A DNA stretch of 64,000 nt from [Pasteurella] mairii (GCA_900454475.1 UGSS01000002.1:1073605-1137604); one strand, 5' to 3'. Counted from the first letter of the stretch, positions 49,683-61,491 are shown. The notes: a model not told the origin generated them from the sequence alone. A program made the numbers and translations.

Positions 49683-51113
49683 TTAATATTCACTTAAATA
49701 TTCGGGTTTATTCGTTAAATTATCAAAGCGAGAATATTGTCCTTGGAACAATAATTTTACTTTGCCAATCGGTCCATTACGTTGTTTACCAATAATAATT
49801 TCCGCAATACCACGATTTTCTTCTGTCGGCTCATTGTAATACTCATCACGATAAATAAACATAATTAAATCCGCATCTTGCTCAATAGAACCAGATTCAC
49901 GTAAATCAGAGTTGACCGGACGTTTGTCTTGACGATTTTCCAACGTACGGTTTAATTGCGACAGCGCAACAACCGGCACTTCCAATTCTTTGGCAAGCGC
50001 TTTTAAGGAACGGGAAATTTCGGCGATCTCTAATGTACGATTATCGGAAAATCCGGGAGCACGCATTAATTGCAAATAATCTACCATGATCAAACTAAGC
50101 CCTTGATTTTCACGATAAACGCGTCTAGCGCGAGAACGTAACTCCGTCGGCGTCAGCCCAGAAGAATCGTCAATATATAAATTCGGTTTCTTTTTAAACA
50201 TGCCTAACGTGCTGCCAATCTGCGACCATTCTGCTTCGGTTAAATCTTGCCCCGTACGAATTTTTTGTTGTTCTACGCGCGATAAAGAGGAAATCACACG
50301 CATCATAATTTGCTCTGCTGGCATCTCCAAGCTGAAAACTAACACCGGTTTTTCGCTGGCAAGCGCCGCATTTTCACACAAATTCATAGCAAATGCCGTT
50401 TTCCCCATTGACGGACGCGCGGCAACAATAATTAAATCAGATGGCTGTAACCCAGAGGTTTTTTTATCTAAATCAATAAACCCAGTGGTCACACCGGTAA
50501 TCCCCGAATGGCTTTTATCCTGCGCCAACATTTCAATTTTATCAATGGTTTTTTCTAAAATGTTTAAGATATTCTGTGGACCTTCATTGGTAGTCATGCG
50601 TTTTTCCGCAATCGCAAATACATCCCGTTCTGCTTCGTCTAAAATATTTTTTACATCCTGACCTTTCGGAGAATAGCTGTTTTTCGCAATATTATTCCCA
50701 ACCGCAATCAACTCACGCAAAATGGCTTTCTCACGCACAATATCCGCATAAGCAATAATATTGGCGGCACTTGGTGTATTATTAGAAAGTTCCGCCAAAT
50801 AAGCAAACCCACCCACTTGATCGCTCACGCCACGACGCTTTAATGCCTCATCTAGGGTTAATAAATCCACGGGGTTATTTAAGCGAATTAATTCCACCAT
50901 TTCTTGGAAAATTAACCGATGCTCTGCAGTATAAAAATCGTCGGCGATAATTCGTTCAGCAACCGCATCCCAATGACTGTTGCTCAACAAAATCCCGCCT
51001 AAAACCGCTTGTTCGGCTTCAATGGAATGAGGCGGAATTTGAACGTGTTCAACTTGTTTATCTCGTTGGGTTTCACGTTGCGGATAACGAGATTGCGTAT
51101 TTTTTTGTGCCAT
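49683..51113 (-). CDS. dnaB: Replicative DNA helicase DnaB
   Basis: 476 residues. The N-terminal domain (IPPHSIEAEQAVLGGILLSN) interacts with primase. The RecA-like C-terminal motor has Walker A ARPSMGKTAFAMN, Walker B LIMVDYLQLM and the arginine-finger region LRESGSIEQDADLIMFIYRDEYY. No intein or insertion. dnaB followed by alr is the common gamma-proteobacterial order. The 258 bp between aroG and dnaB has no clear gene, only an uptake 9-mer and a loose inverted repeat. Confidence 0.98.
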   Translation of the reverse strand: MAQKNTQSRYPQRETQRDKQVEHVQIPPHSIEAEQAVLGGILLSNSHWDAVAERIIADDFYTAEHRLIFQEMVELIRLNNPVDLLTLDEALKRRGVSDQVGGFAYLAELSNNTPSAANIIAYADIVREKAILRELIAVGNNIAKNSYSPKGQDVKNILDEAERDVFAIAEKRMTTNEGPQNILNILEKTIDKIEMLAQDKSHSGITGVTTGFIDLDKKTSGLQPSDLIIVAARPSMGKTAFAMNLCENAALASEKPVLVFSLEMPAEQIMMRVISSLSRVEQQKIRTGQDLTEAEWSQIGSTLGMFKKKPNLYIDDSSGLTPTELRSRARRVYRENQGLSLIMVDYLQLMRAPGFSDNRTLEIAEISRSLKALAKELEVPVVALSQLNRTLENRQDKRPVNSDLRESGSIEQDADLIMFIYRDEYYNEPTEENRGIAEIIIGKQRNGPIGKVKLLFQGQYSRFDNLTNKPEYLSEY

Positions 51114-51371
51114 ACTGTTCGCTTTATCAAGAAAAAATTAGGCTATATGATATACCAAATCAAAAGCAGTTTTAAGAGACAAGGAAAAATTTACTTAACT
51201 GTTTGTTGTAAAACTAAATTTATTATCTTAGATAACAAGAAAAATGCGCTGAATATTAAGCGAAAGAAAAAAGGAGAATTGAAAGAAAACGCCAAAATCT
51301 CACAAATGCAACCTCGTGTTTTCACTTAATTTTTAACATGAAGTGCGGTGAAATTTTGGCGAGTTTTTTAT

Positions 51372-52460
51372 TTATTTTTTAACCTGTTTTCTACGAGCCA
51401 TTACAGCGTCGGATAATTGTTGCAATACCACTTCGGAATCTTCCCAGCCGATACAAGCATCCGTCACACTTTGACCGTAAGTCAACGTTTTATCCGCGAT
51501 AATATCTTGGCGACCTTCCACTAAATGGCTTTCCACCATCACGCCGAAAATTTGGCTTGAACCCTGTGCAATTTGATCGCACACATCCTGACACACTTCC
51601 AATTGTTTTTTGAATTGTTTACAACTGTTCGCATGGCTAAAATCCACCATAACGTGCGGAATTCGACCGCTCTTTTCGATATCGGCACACACCGCATTTA
51701 CCTGTTCACGGCTGTAATTTGGACCTTTGTCGCCACCACGCAAAATAATATGGCAATCGTCGTTTCCTTTGGTGGAAACAATGGCAGATTGACCAAATTT
51801 GGTTACGGAAAGGAAATAATGTGGCGATTCTGCCGCACCGATGGCGTCTAAAGCAATGCGCACGCCACCATTAGTGGCATTTTTAAAACCAACTGCGCAA
51901 GACAAACCAGAAGCTAATTCACGATGCACTTGCGATTCTGTAGTTCTTGCGCCAATCGCACCCCAGCTCATAAAATCCGCCAAATATTGCGGCGTGATCA
52001 TATCCAAAAATTCGCCCGCGGTCGGCACTTCTAAATCATTAATATCAGATAATAATTTACGCGCAATACGCAATCCGTCGTTTAAAGCATAGCTGTGATT
52101 TAAATATGGATCATTAATTAATCCTTTCCAGCCGACGGTCGTTCTCGGTTTTTCAAAATACACACGCATAATAATTTCTAAGGTGTCGCTGTATTTTTCC
52201 CGCATCGCACGAATGCGTTTCGCATACTCCAATGCTGATTTTGGATCATGAATAGAACATGGACCGATAACAACTAACAAACGATCATCTTCTTGATGAA
52301 TAATTTGATGGGCTTTTTTACGCGCCTCTTTTACGGTTTTCACCGCCACTTCGCTGGCAGGATATTTTTCTAATAACGCAATCGGCGGCAATACTTGTTC
52401 CACTTTTGCAATTCGGGTGTCATCGTTTGCAATCTTGATGTGATTTTTATTTTTAGTCAT
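51372..52460 (-). CDS. aroG: DAHP synthase, AroG type
   Basis: 362 residues. Condenses PEP and erythrose-4-phosphate, the first step of the shikimate pathway. Class I AroA-alpha signatures GPCSIHDPKSALEYAKR, RVYFEKPRTTVGWKGLINDP and MVDFSHANSCKQ are present. The sequence resembles the phenylalanine-sensitive AroG of E. coli more than AroF or AroH, but inhibitor specificity cannot be assigned by eye. A TrpR-type operator overlaps its promoter. Confidence 0.93.
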   Translation of the reverse strand: MTKNKNHIKIANDDTRIAKVEQVLPPIALLEKYPASEVAVKTVKEARKKAHQIIHQEDDRLLVVIGPCSIHDPKSALEYAKRIRAMREKYSDTLEIIMRVYFEKPRTTVGWKGLINDPYLNHSYALNDGLRIARKLLSDINDLEVPTAGEFLDMITPQYLADFMSWGAIGARTTESQVHRELASGLSCAVGFKNATNGGVRIALDAIGAAESPHYFLSVTKFGQSAIVSTKGNDDCHIILRGGDKGPNYSREQVNAVCADIEKSGRIPHVMVDFSHANSCKQFKKQLEVCQDVCDQIAQGSSQIFGVMVESHLVEGRQDIIADKTLTYGQSVTDACIGWEDSEVVLQQLSDAVMARRKQVKK

Positions 52461-52496
52461 ATGAATCTCTTACTACTTTTTATTGAAAATCTTTCG

Positions 52497-52525
52497 CCCG
52501 TTCTCGTTTAATATCCAAACGGGCA
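52497..52525 (-). promoter_or_regulatory. Hairpin in the aroG leader
   Basis: GCCCGTT and AACGGGC form a 7-bp stem in the predicted 70-nt untranslated leader. No T-run follows and no short peptide with repeated aromatic codons is seen, so classic attenuation is not supported. Confidence 0.4.
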
Positions 52526-52536
52526 ACTTGGACATT

Positions 52537-52573
52537 AATGTATCACGTATTTTTGTACTAGTAAACTAGTTAA
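52537..52573 (-). promoter_or_regulatory. aroG promoter with overlapping TrpR operator
   Basis: On the plus strand GTACTAGTAAACTAGTTAA (52555-52573) is a near-perfect trp operator palindrome (CTAGT...ACTAG). On the minus strand a promoter TTTACT (52565-52560), 17-bp spacer and TACATT (52542-52537) overlaps it, so bound TrpR would cover the -35 element. The site lies about 95 bp upstream of aroG. Confidence 0.7.
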
Positions 52574-52595
52574 TTGATATTTTTATCATACGGAA

Positions 52596-53849
52596 TCAAT
52601 GATTACTTAAGACTTGTGCCGGTTGCAGTTTCGCCGCACGACTTGCCGGATATAAACTGGCAAGTAAACTTAAAATTAACGCGGCAATTAAGACGAGTAA
52701 CACATCTTGCCAATGCAACTCACTCGGAAGAAAGTCCACAAAGTAAACCCCGTCCGATAAGAGTTTTCTTCCTAGCAAGGCTTCAATGCCTTGAATGATC
52801 GAGGTTAAATTCAACGATAAGATAATACCTAACAGGATGCCTATTAAACAACCTTTCATTCCCGCTTGCAAGCCATACCAAATAAAAATTTTTTTAATAA
52901 AATTATTATTTGCCCCCAGCGTGCGCATAATCGCGATGTCACTTTGCTTATCTTTAACCGCCATAATTAAGGTAGAAACAATATTAAAACACGCCACCCC
53001 AATCACTAGCACCATCGCAATATACATCACCGTGCGAATCAGCTGAATATCCCGATACATATAACCAAATTTTGCAGTCCAATTTTGTACAAACAACATT
53101 TGCGGATAATTTTGTAGCATTTCATATTTCAACTGCTGTACCTTAAATGGATCCTGCACTTTTAGCTCCAAACCGGTCACTTGGTCTGCGCGATATTCCA
53201 ACAATTCTTGCGCCTGCGCCAGTGGCATTAAGGCATAGCTATGATCCAATTGCCCGTCCAAGCGCAAAATACCACTCACTTGAATTTGCTGACGAATGGG
53301 TTGCGATTGCTGATTATTCTCGTCGGCTTGGGAAATTAATAAGGTCACCCAATCGCCCGCCTTTACATCAAGATCTTTAGCAATGCCATAACCTAAAATC
53401 AGCCCGCCATCTTGTGCAAACCGCTTCCAACCGTCATCCAAGATAAAGTGGCTCAAGGAGCTGACTTGATCCTGTGCCGCTTGCTCAACCCCTTTGACTT
53501 GCACCACTTTTAATTTTGCGCCATTTTCTACCAACGCGGTAAAACTGACAAAGGGAGAGGCTGCAACAATTTGCGGATCTTGCTTTAAAAGTGCGGTCAA
53601 TTTTTGCTGATTTTTTATCACACTCGGCGAATTTTGTTCTTGATATGCGGACACTTCTACGTGTGGCACAACCGCTAAAATACGGTTATTCAACTCACGT
53701 TCAAAACCGTTCATGGCGCTTAACCCAAGAATTAACACCGCCACACCCAACGCAATCCCCACACTAGAAAACAAGGAAATCAGCGAGACCAGATGATTTT
53801 TTTGTTTACCGCGTTGATAACGCCAACTAATAAAAAAAGGCGTATTCAT
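52596..53849 (-). CDS. lolE: Lipoprotein-releasing ABC permease LolE
   Basis: 417-residue inner-membrane permease with four transmembrane helices: one near residues 23-48 and three in the C-terminal third. A large periplasmic domain lies between. It closes with [17 protein letters not shown], the FtsX-like end of the family. With LolC and LolD it extracts outer-membrane lipoproteins. The start overlaps the lolD stop by 4 bp. Order lolC-lolD-lolE assigns this one as LolE. Confidence 0.93.
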   Translation of the reverse strand: MNTPFFISWRYQRGKQKNHLVSLISLFSSVGIALGVAVLILGLSAMNGFERELNNRILAVVPHVEVSAYQEQNSPSVIKNQQKLTALLKQDPQIVAASPFVSFTALVENGAKLKVVQVKGVEQAAQDQVSSLSHFILDDGWKRFAQDGGLILGYGIAKDLDVKAGDWVTLLISQADENNQQSQPIRQQIQVSGILRLDGQLDHSYALMPLAQAQELLEYRADQVTGLELKVQDPFKVQQLKYEMLQNYPQMLFVQNWTAKFGYMYRDIQLIRTVMYIAMVLVIGVACFNIVSTLIMAVKDKQSDIAIMRTLGANNNFIKKIFIWYGLQAGMKGCLIGILLGIILSLNLTSIIQGIEALLGRKLLSDGVYFVDFLPSELHWQDVLLVLIAALILSLLASLYPASRAAKLQPAQVLSNH

Positions 53850-54547
53850 TTAAGCCCCTCGCGTAAGATTCCATCTTGCATGACCAAGCAACGTGACAGT
53901 TTTTCCGCCAAATGCAAATCATGGGTCACCAATAAAAACGCGATACCCTGTTCTTGATTTAAGCCTTGAATTAATTCAAAAATACTTTCCGTGGTTTTAC
54001 GATCCAAATTACCGGTCGGCTCATCCGCCAATACCAAAGAAGGCTGATTTACCAAGGCTCTCGCGATCGCAACCCGCTGGCGCTCCCCGCCGGATAATGC
54101 TGAAGGACGGTGCGAAATTCTGTGCGCCAAACCGACCGCACTTAGCATTTTTTCCGCCCGATCGCGCGCTTCCGTCGCATTTTGTTTGCCTATCAACATC
54201 GGCATCATCACATTTTCCAACGCACTAAAATCCGCCATTAAATGATGAAATTGGTACACAAACCCAAGATATTGATTGCGCAGTTTGGCTAATTCATTGG
54301 CACTGGCTTTTTGTAAGGATTGCCCTTTAATAAACACTTCACCGGCACTCGGTTGATCCAAGCCTCCCAATGTATGCAATAGGGTACTTTTTCCCGAGCC
54401 GGAACTGCCCACAATCGCGACTAATTCACCCTCATTCATGGAAAAGCTCACGTCTTTTAACACCGGCGTTTGAACACTTCCTTCTTGGTAATGTTTGCTA
54501 ATATGTCGGCAATCTAATAAAAACGGTTTCTCTATCATCTTGTTCAT
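53846..54547 (-). CDS. lolD: Lipoprotein-releasing ABC ATPase LolD
   Basis: 233-residue ATPase. Walker [11 protein letters not shown]-loop region [21 protein letters not shown] (typical of LolD), signature LSGGERQR, Walker [13 protein letters not shown] and H-loop LLVTHD. It powers the LolCE permease. Start ATG 54547 or the in-frame ATG at 54538; neither has a strong ribosome-binding site, consistent with coupling to lolC 14 bp upstream. Confidence 0.96.
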   Translation of the reverse strand: MNKMIEKPFLLDCRHISKHYQEGSVQTPVLKDVSFSMNEGELVAIVGSSGSGKSTLLHTLGGLDQPSAGEVFIKGQSLQKASANELAKLRNQYLGFVYQFHHLMADFSALENVMMPMLIGKQNATEARDRAEKMLSAVGLAHRISHRPSALSGGERQRVAIARALVNQPSLVLADEPTGNLDRKTTESIFELIQGLNQEQGIAFLLVTHDLHLAEKLSRCLVMQDGILREGLK

Positions 54548-54561
54548 CTTAATATTTTAGG

Positions 54562-55752
54562 TTATTCATATCTTAAGGCTTCCGCCGGTTCCACTTTCGC
54601 CGCGCGATAGGCAGGATAAATGGTGGAAAGGAAAGAAAGCAATAAAGAAAAGGCGATAATCAGCAATACTTGCCCACTGTGAATTTCTGTTGGTAAAAAT
54701 AATCCTTGCGGATTAAGCCAGTTAACAATGGAATCTAAATTTAGGGTAATCAACATCCCTAAAATACTGCCGCTAAGGGTTCCGACTAAACCAACCATCA
54801 CGCCTTGTAGCATAAAAATTCGTCGCACTTGGGTTTTGGTCAAGCCTTGGGTCTGCAAAATCGCAATTTCCCCTTGTTTATCCACCACCATTAAACTCAA
54901 GGAAGTAATAATATTGGAAATCGCCACCACAATAATCAGGCTAATCAATAATCCCATCATATTTTTTTCCATTCTCACCGCTTGGAAAAACTCGCCTTTT
55001 TGTACGCGCCAATCAGCAATATTCCATTGCTCTGGACTAAAAAACGCTGGTAATTCCGTAATCTGGAATGGATCCGGTAAAAATAAACGATACCCTTGCA
55101 CTTGATCTAGCGCAATGCGCATTAATCGACCTATATCGGTTAAATTAGCGAAAGCTTCGTAACCAGAGGCTTCCGATGTGGCAAAATAAATATCGCTGAC
55201 AGTAAATAAACGTTGCGTCGGAATCCGTCCAAAGGGCGTATATTGACTATTTTCGGTGATCATCAAACGCACTTTATCGCCGATTTGCAACTGCAATTTT
55301 TGCGCTAATTGATAACCGATCACCAATTTAAATTCACCGCTCGGTAAAATGTCATTAAACTGTTGCGGATCAAATTCGGCTAACAAATCGTCATCAGAAA
55401 AATGCTGTACGCCAATCACTTGCCCGGCGCTGACGCCTTTCGCGGTTTGGAAAACAACATTTGTGGTATTAATCGGAATGGCTTTTTGCACAAACGTCGG
55501 CAAAGTCGGCGCCGCTTGCGTTAAACTTAAAGTTTGGTCATGCGGAACAATAATCGCATGGGGAAGATGGGAAAGAATTTGTTGTTTTTGATATTTTTCC
55601 AATCCATTCATCACGGATAAGACAATAATCAGCGCCATCACGCCCAACACAATGCCAATACTGGCAAGATTGCTTACTAAGCGCCCAAAACGATCCGCAC
55701 TTTTTGCACGCCAATAACGCAGCGCAATAAAAAAAGAAATAGGAAAATTCAT
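54562..55752 (-). CDS. lolC: Lipoprotein-releasing ABC permease LolC
   Basis: 396 residues from ATG 55752 (MNFPISFFIALRYWRAKS); the preceding ATG at 55755 is an equal alternative, and a longer frame to 55773 lacks support. Same four-helix MacB/LolE layout as lolE, with a periplasmic domain between helix 1 (GIVLGVMALIIVLSVMNGLE) and three C-terminal helices. LolC recruits the carrier LolA. It is the first gene of the lolCDE operon. Confidence 0.93.
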   Translation of the reverse strand: MNFPISFFIALRYWRAKSADRFGRLVSNLASIGIVLGVMALIIVLSVMNGLEKYQKQQILSHLPHAIIVPHDQTLSLTQAAPTLPTFVQKAIPINTTNVVFQTAKGVSAGQVIGVQHFSDDDLLAEFDPQQFNDILPSGEFKLVIGYQLAQKLQLQIGDKVRLMITENSQYTPFGRIPTQRLFTVSDIYFATSEASGYEAFANLTDIGRLMRIALDQVQGYRLFLPDPFQITELPAFFSPEQWNIADWRVQKGEFFQAVRMEKNMMGLLISLIIVVAISNIITSLSLMVVDKQGEIAILQTQGLTKTQVRRIFMLQGVMVGLVGTLSGSILGMLITLNLDSIVNWLNPQGLFLPTEIHSGQVLLIIAFSLLLSFLSTIYPAYRAAKVEPAEALRYE

Positions 55753-55821
55753 CATGCTTACTTTTGATTCCAAAAAGACGGACGCCTTAAAGGCGCCCTT
55801 TATTTGTATATAAATAATACA

Positions 55822-56763
55822 TTATTTACCGCTAGCAACAAACTCTTCAATATTTTGCGCCACTTTGGTCACCAAGGTCGTTACCGCACTATCTGATGCC
55901 CAAGCAATATGTGGCGTAATAATCAAATTTGGCAAACGGGTCGCCGCTTGGATTACCGGATTATCTTTTTCCGGCGGCTCTTTGATCAATACATCTAAGG
56001 CTGCAGCGGCAATTGTACCGTTTTCTAAGGCTTCTACCAACGCTTTTTCATCCACCAACGGTCCACGACCGGTATTAATTAAAAATGCGCTTGGTTTCAT
56101 CAATTTTAAGGTATCCGCATTAATTAAATTTTTAGTAGATTCTGTTAACGGACAATGTAACGTCACGATATCCGCCTCTTTTAACACGGTTTCAAACGGA
56201 ACATAGCCTTCGCGAATGGTAATCGCATCTTTATGCTCCGCATAAATTACGTTCATGCCAAGCAATGTTGCCAATCTTCCGATTTCTTTACCTAAATTCC
56301 CTTTTCCGATCACGCCCAACGTAGAGCCGCGTACATCAGTAATTGGATAATCGAAGTAACAAAATTGTTTACAATCTGCCCATTTCGCACTTAATTGATC
56401 TTTATACCAGTTCATCAAACTGTGTTTTAATGCGTAAATCAAGCCAAGTACGTGTTCAGGTACAGTTACGGAAGAATACCCCGTCACATTTTTAACCGTC
56501 ACCCCTAATTCTTTCGCGGCATCCAAATCCACGTTATTGGTTCCCGTTGCAGTAATCGCGATAAGTTTTAATTTTGGTAATTGTTGCATCACTTCGCGAC
56601 TAAATACCACTTTACTGGTAATCACAATATCCGCCTCTTTTGCACGCTCAACGGTTTGTTCCGCTGAAGTATGCTCATATTCCGTCCATTGATGCGCAAA
56701 GGTCGGACGAGGAATTGGAATATGTTTAGGAATGGCGGTGCTGTCTAAAAACACGATATTCAT
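55822..56763 (-). CDS. D-isomer-specific 2-hydroxyacid dehydrogenase
   Basis: 313 residues from ATG 56763, chosen because AAGGAG lies about 6 nt upstream; an in-frame extension to 56799 is rejected. NAD-binding motif LGVIGKGNLGKEIG, the Arg-containing NTGRGPLVDEKALVEAL and the catalytic His of TPHIAWAS are present, with Glu in LDVLIKEPP. It resembles the glycerate dehydrogenase/hydroxypyruvate reductase-like branch found in Haemophilus. The exact substrate is uncertain. Confidence 0.88.
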   Translation of the reverse strand: MNIVFLDSTAIPKHIPIPRPTFAHQWTEYEHTSAEQTVERAKEADIVITSKVVFSREVMQQLPKLKLIAITATGTNNVDLDAAKELGVTVKNVTGYSSVTVPEHVLGLIYALKHSLMNWYKDQLSAKWADCKQFCYFDYPITDVRGSTLGVIGKGNLGKEIGRLATLLGMNVIYAEHKDAITIREGYVPFETVLKEADIVTLHCPLTESTKNLINADTLKLMKPSAFLINTGRGPLVDEKALVEALENGTIAAAALDVLIKEPPEKDNPVIQAATRLPNLIITPHIAWASDSAVTTLVTKVAQNIEEFVASGK

Positions 56764-56826
56764 CTTAATCTCCTTATAAATCGTAAAAATGGGAAACAAA
56801 ACGTTTCCCCTACATATTAATTGGAA

Positions 56827-58489
<1,663 letters not shown>

Positions 58490-58492
58490 TAT

Positions 58493-59353
58493 TTATTTCA
58501 GTCGAGCCAATGTTACCCGCTCATTGTCGCCATAATCTCGCACAGTTGCAACCTTTTCCCACAAATTTTCATCAAAAAAAGACCGCACTTTTTCGCCTTG
58601 TTGCCAACCATGTTCTAAAAGTAACCAACCTTGAGTATTCAAATATTGGGGGGCTTGTTCAATAATGTAACGCAAATCCGCATAGCCATCCTCCCCCGCG
58701 ATCAAGGCAGAGCGCGGTTCAAACCGCACATCACCTTGGCTTAAATGCTCATCTTGCGGATCGATATAGGGCGGATTGCTCACTATCACATCAAATTTTT
58801 CATTCACCTTGTCAAACCACGAACTTTGGCGAAATTCAACTTCCGGCAAATGATTACGAAGCCCGTTACGCGTTGCCAGCACCACCGCATTAGCAATCAT
58901 ATCCACGCCTAAAATGCGCGGTTTTCGACCGCACATTTTCAACTCATCAGCCAAAGACAACGCAATCGCGCCGGTTCCCGTGCCTAAATCTAAAATCGCG
59001 ACATTCCCTTCTGGCGGAAGGTGTTTTAACGCTTGTTCCACCAAAATTTCCGTATCCGGACGCGGAATTAACGTATCCGACGATACCTCCAAATTTAACG
59101 TCCAAAAATCCGTCTCGCCCAAAATATACGCCAGTGGCTCGCCCGTGGCGCGGCGGTTTAAAAGTGCGGTCAGTTTTTCCAACGTTTTTTCATCTAATTC
59201 CGTTTCTGAAAATGCCATAATTTGTGATTTAGATTTTTGCGTCACCACTTGTAATAACAAGCCAGCATCAAATTTAGCGTTAAGATGGGGATCGGATGTA
59301 AGATTTTCGCTTAGCAATATGGTGGCATGATTAAGCCATTGTTGGTAGTTCAT
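58493..59353 (-). CDS. prmC: Release factor glutamine methyltransferase PrmC (HemK)
   Basis: 286 residues from ATG 59353 (MNYQQWLNHA), the family start; a longer frame to 59434 is rejected. Methylates the GGQ glutamine of release factors. SAM motif ILDLGTGTGAIALSLA and catalytic NPPYIDPQDEHLSQGDVRFEP are intact. It follows prfA, the gene of its substrate, by about 90 bp. Confidence 0.96.
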   Translation of the reverse strand: MNYQQWLNHATILLSENLTSDPHLNAKFDAGLLLQVVTQKSKSQIMAFSETELDEKTLEKLTALLNRRATGEPLAYILGETDFWTLNLEVSSDTLIPRPDTEILVEQALKHLPPEGNVAILDLGTGTGAIALSLADELKMCGRKPRILGVDMIANAVVLATRNGLRNHLPEVEFRQSSWFDKVNEKFDVIVSNPPYIDPQDEHLSQGDVRFEPRSALIAGEDGYADLRYIIEQAPQYLNTQGWLLLEHGWQQGEKVRSFFDENLWEKVATVRDYGDNERVTLARLK

Positions 59354-59445
59354 GATTATCACGGGGACACACTTTGGTGTCTGTTGTAAAGAAGACACAT
59401 TATTGATATTTGTGGACGCCGATATGGCGCCCATACGATCGTTAA

Positions 59446-60528
59446 TTAATTATTATCCGCCAATGCAGCTAATTGATCCGCTTGATATTCCGTGATAATC
59501 GGTTGAATTAATTCATCAATTTTACCGTTCATCACTTCATCCAGACGATAAAGGGTTAAATTAATACGGTGATCCGTTACCCGTCCTTGCGGATAATTAT
59601 AGGTCCGAATTTTATCTGAACGATCGCCGGATCCCAATAAATTACGACGCGTATCCGCCTGTTCTGCCGCTTGTTTTTCTTGTTCCGCTTGCACGATACG
59701 AGACGCTAATACCGACATTGCCTTGGCTTTATTTTTATGTTGCGAACGCTCATCTTGGCATTCCACGACAATACCGGTCGGAATGTGAGTAATACGCACT
59801 GCGGAATCCGTGGTGTTAACGTGTTGCCCACCCGCACCGGAGGAACGATAAGTATCAATACGTAAATCCGCCGGATTAATTTCTGGCATCTCACTTTCCG
59901 GCAATTCCGGCATCACTGCTACAGTACAAGCGGAGGTATGAATTCGCCCTTGTGATTCGGTTTTTGGCACGCGTTGTACGCGGTGACCGCCCGATTCAAA
60001 TTTCAATTGCCCATACACACCGTCGCCACTGATTTTGACAATTACTTCTTTGTACCCGCCTTGCTCACTTTCGTTGGCGCTTAACATTTCAACGCGCCAA
60101 CGTTTACTTTCCGCATAACGACTATACATCCGGAATAAGTCTCCGGCAAAAATTCCCGCTTCATCTCCCCCAGTTCCGGCACGAATTTCCAAATAGCAGT
60201 TATATTCATCATTCGGGTCTTTTGGTAAAAGTAAAATTTGTAGTTGTTGCTCAATTTGTTGTAGTTCTGCTTTGGATTCCTCGATCTCCAACTCCGCCAT
60301 TTCTTTCATTTCGGGATCATCTAATAATAATTGCGCTTCTTCTAAATTATTATTCAATTGTTTCCAACGAGAAAAACATTTAACCACATCTTCTAATTGT
60401 GCATATTCTTTGGAATAGGCTCTAAATTTCTCTTGATCATTGATAACGGACAGATCGCCCAATAAGGCTTCCAGCTCTTCGTGGCGTTCATTTAAACTCT
60501 CTAATTTACTGATAATTGAGGCTTTCAT
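59446..60528 (-). CDS. prfA: Peptide chain release factor 1
   Basis: 360 residues. Recognises UAA and UAG. The GGQ loop is [19 protein letters not shown]. The codon-recognition domain carries the RF1-type PxT region ([20 protein letters not shown]), with [13 protein letters not shown] after it. The start at ATG 60528 gives the usual length. Confidence 0.97.
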   Translation of the reverse strand: MKASIISKLESLNERHEELEALLGDLSVINDQEKFRAYSKEYAQLEDVVKCFSRWKQLNNNLEEAQLLLDDPEMKEMAELEIEESKAELQQIEQQLQILLLPKDPNDEYNCYLEIRAGTGGDEAGIFAGDLFRMYSRYAESKRWRVEMLSANESEQGGYKEVIVKISGDGVYGQLKFESGGHRVQRVPKTESQGRIHTSACTVAVMPELPESEMPEINPADLRIDTYRSSGAGGQHVNTTDSAVRITHIPTGIVVECQDERSQHKNKAKAMSVLASRIVQAEQEKQAAEQADTRRNLLGSGDRSDKIRTYNYPQGRVTDHRINLTLYRLDEVMNGKIDELIQPIITEYQADQLAALADNN

Positions 60529-60618
60529 TTACTCTAAACCCTATAAAATACAAATAAAAAATCGAACTATTCTAGCATGAATTCATCCAAAATTTACCGC
60601 CCTACGTAAAATTTCCGC

Positions 60619-60654
60619 CAAAAAATAAGGCCTTTAGTCATCTAAAAGCCTTAT
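60619..60654 (-). terminator. Terminator after slyB
   Basis: On the minus strand ATAAGGCTTTTAG pairs with CTAAAGGCCTTAT (one mismatch), followed by six T, about 20 bp beyond the slyB stop. Confidence 0.8.
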
Positions 60655-60672
60655 GCAAAGAATAAGTTAGAA

Positions 60673-61134
60673 TTAAAGTACGGATACGTTTAAGGTTGAA
60701 CCGCCAACGATACGAACTCGAGCGCCTGGAACTAAAGATTTATCGTATTTTTGTACCACAACAATCTCTTTACCGTTATCTTTACGAATCACCAACTCTA
60801 ATGAATCCACTTGACTCATTTTTTCTTCAATTTTACTACCGACAACTGCCCCCGCTATCGCACCTACTGCAGATGCAATCGCTTGCCCTGTGCCACCACC
60901 GATACCAGAGCCGGCAATCCCGCCTAAAGCACCGCCACCAATAGTACCAATAACCCCTTGATTATCCGTTTGAATTTTTACCGGACGGGCAGAAACGATC
61001 GTACCATAACTGATTGAACGCGCTTCTTTTGCTTGATCGCTAGAATAAACATTACCACTATAAATATCTTGGTTAGCACAACCCGCTAATCCTAAACTCA
61101 TTAAAATAGCAAATGCTAGTGTGATTTTTTTCAT
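60673..61134 (-). CDS. slyB: SlyB/Pcp-type glycine-zipper outer-membrane lipoprotein
   Basis: 153 residues. Lipoprotein signal with lipobox LAGC (Cys near residue 19). A middle glycine-zipper segment of two hydrophobic helices follows (GGGALGGIAGSGIGGGTGQA, then AVGAIAGAVVGSKIEEKM). The C-terminal beta-type domain is LELVIRKDNGKEIVVVQKYD. It matches the SlyB/Pcp family of small outer-membrane lipoproteins, which includes H. influenzae PCP. Its C-terminal domain is shared with the lipoprotein encoded just upstream. Confidence 0.92.
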   Translation of the reverse strand: MKKITLAFAILMSLGLAGCANQDIYSGNVYSSDQAKEARSISYGTIVSARPVKIQTDNQGVIGTIGGGALGGIAGSGIGGGTGQAIASAVGAIAGAVVGSKIEEKMSQVDSLELVIRKDNGKEIVVVQKYDKSLVPGARVRIVGGSTLNVSVL

Positions 61135-61166
61135 AAAAATCCCCTAATACTCAAATGTAAAATAAA

Positions 61167-61487
61167 CTATTGTCCGCTTCTTGATGCCCAGACGCGAGAT
61201 TTGGAACGAGAAATATTATCAACAATGACCCCTTGCTCATGTTGAGAAACACGAACACAAGCCCCTACCACTAAATCTGAATCATAAGGTTGAGTAATCG
61301 TAAAGGTTTCAATTTGACCATCCAAACCATCACAATTATTTTTACGGATAGTTAATTTCAAATTATTACCTTCATATGCACTAAATAGAACCTCACCAGT
61401 GTAAGAATTATCTTCCACTTTATTAGCTGAGCAAGCTGCTAATCCCAAACTTAATACTGCTGCTAATGCTAAAACTGCTTTTTTCAT
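61167..61487 (-). CDS. Small lipoprotein related to the SlyB C-terminal domain
   Basis: 106 residues from ATG 61487 (KKAVLALAAVLSLGLAAC; GAGG 9 nt upstream); a start at 61502 would add five residues. Lipobox LAAC. The mature part LKLTIRKNNCDGLDGQIETF, then YDSDLVVGACVRV, lines up with LELVIRKDNGKEI...YDKSLVPGARVRI of SlyB. The glycine-zipper helices are absent, and two extra Cys could form a disulphide. It sits 32 bp upstream of slyB. It looks like a diverged duplicate; function unknown. Confidence 0.8.
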   Translation of the reverse strand: MKKAVLALAAVLSLGLAACSANKVEDNSYTGEVLFSAYEGNNLKLTIRKNNCDGLDGQIETFTITQPYDSDLVVGACVRVSQHEQGVIVDNISRSKSRVWASRSGQ

Positions 61488-61491
61488 TGGC

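Noticed and set aside
52497-52525. Transcription attenuator in the aroG leader
   Set aside because: There is one hairpin without a T-run and no leader peptide with clustered aromatic codons.
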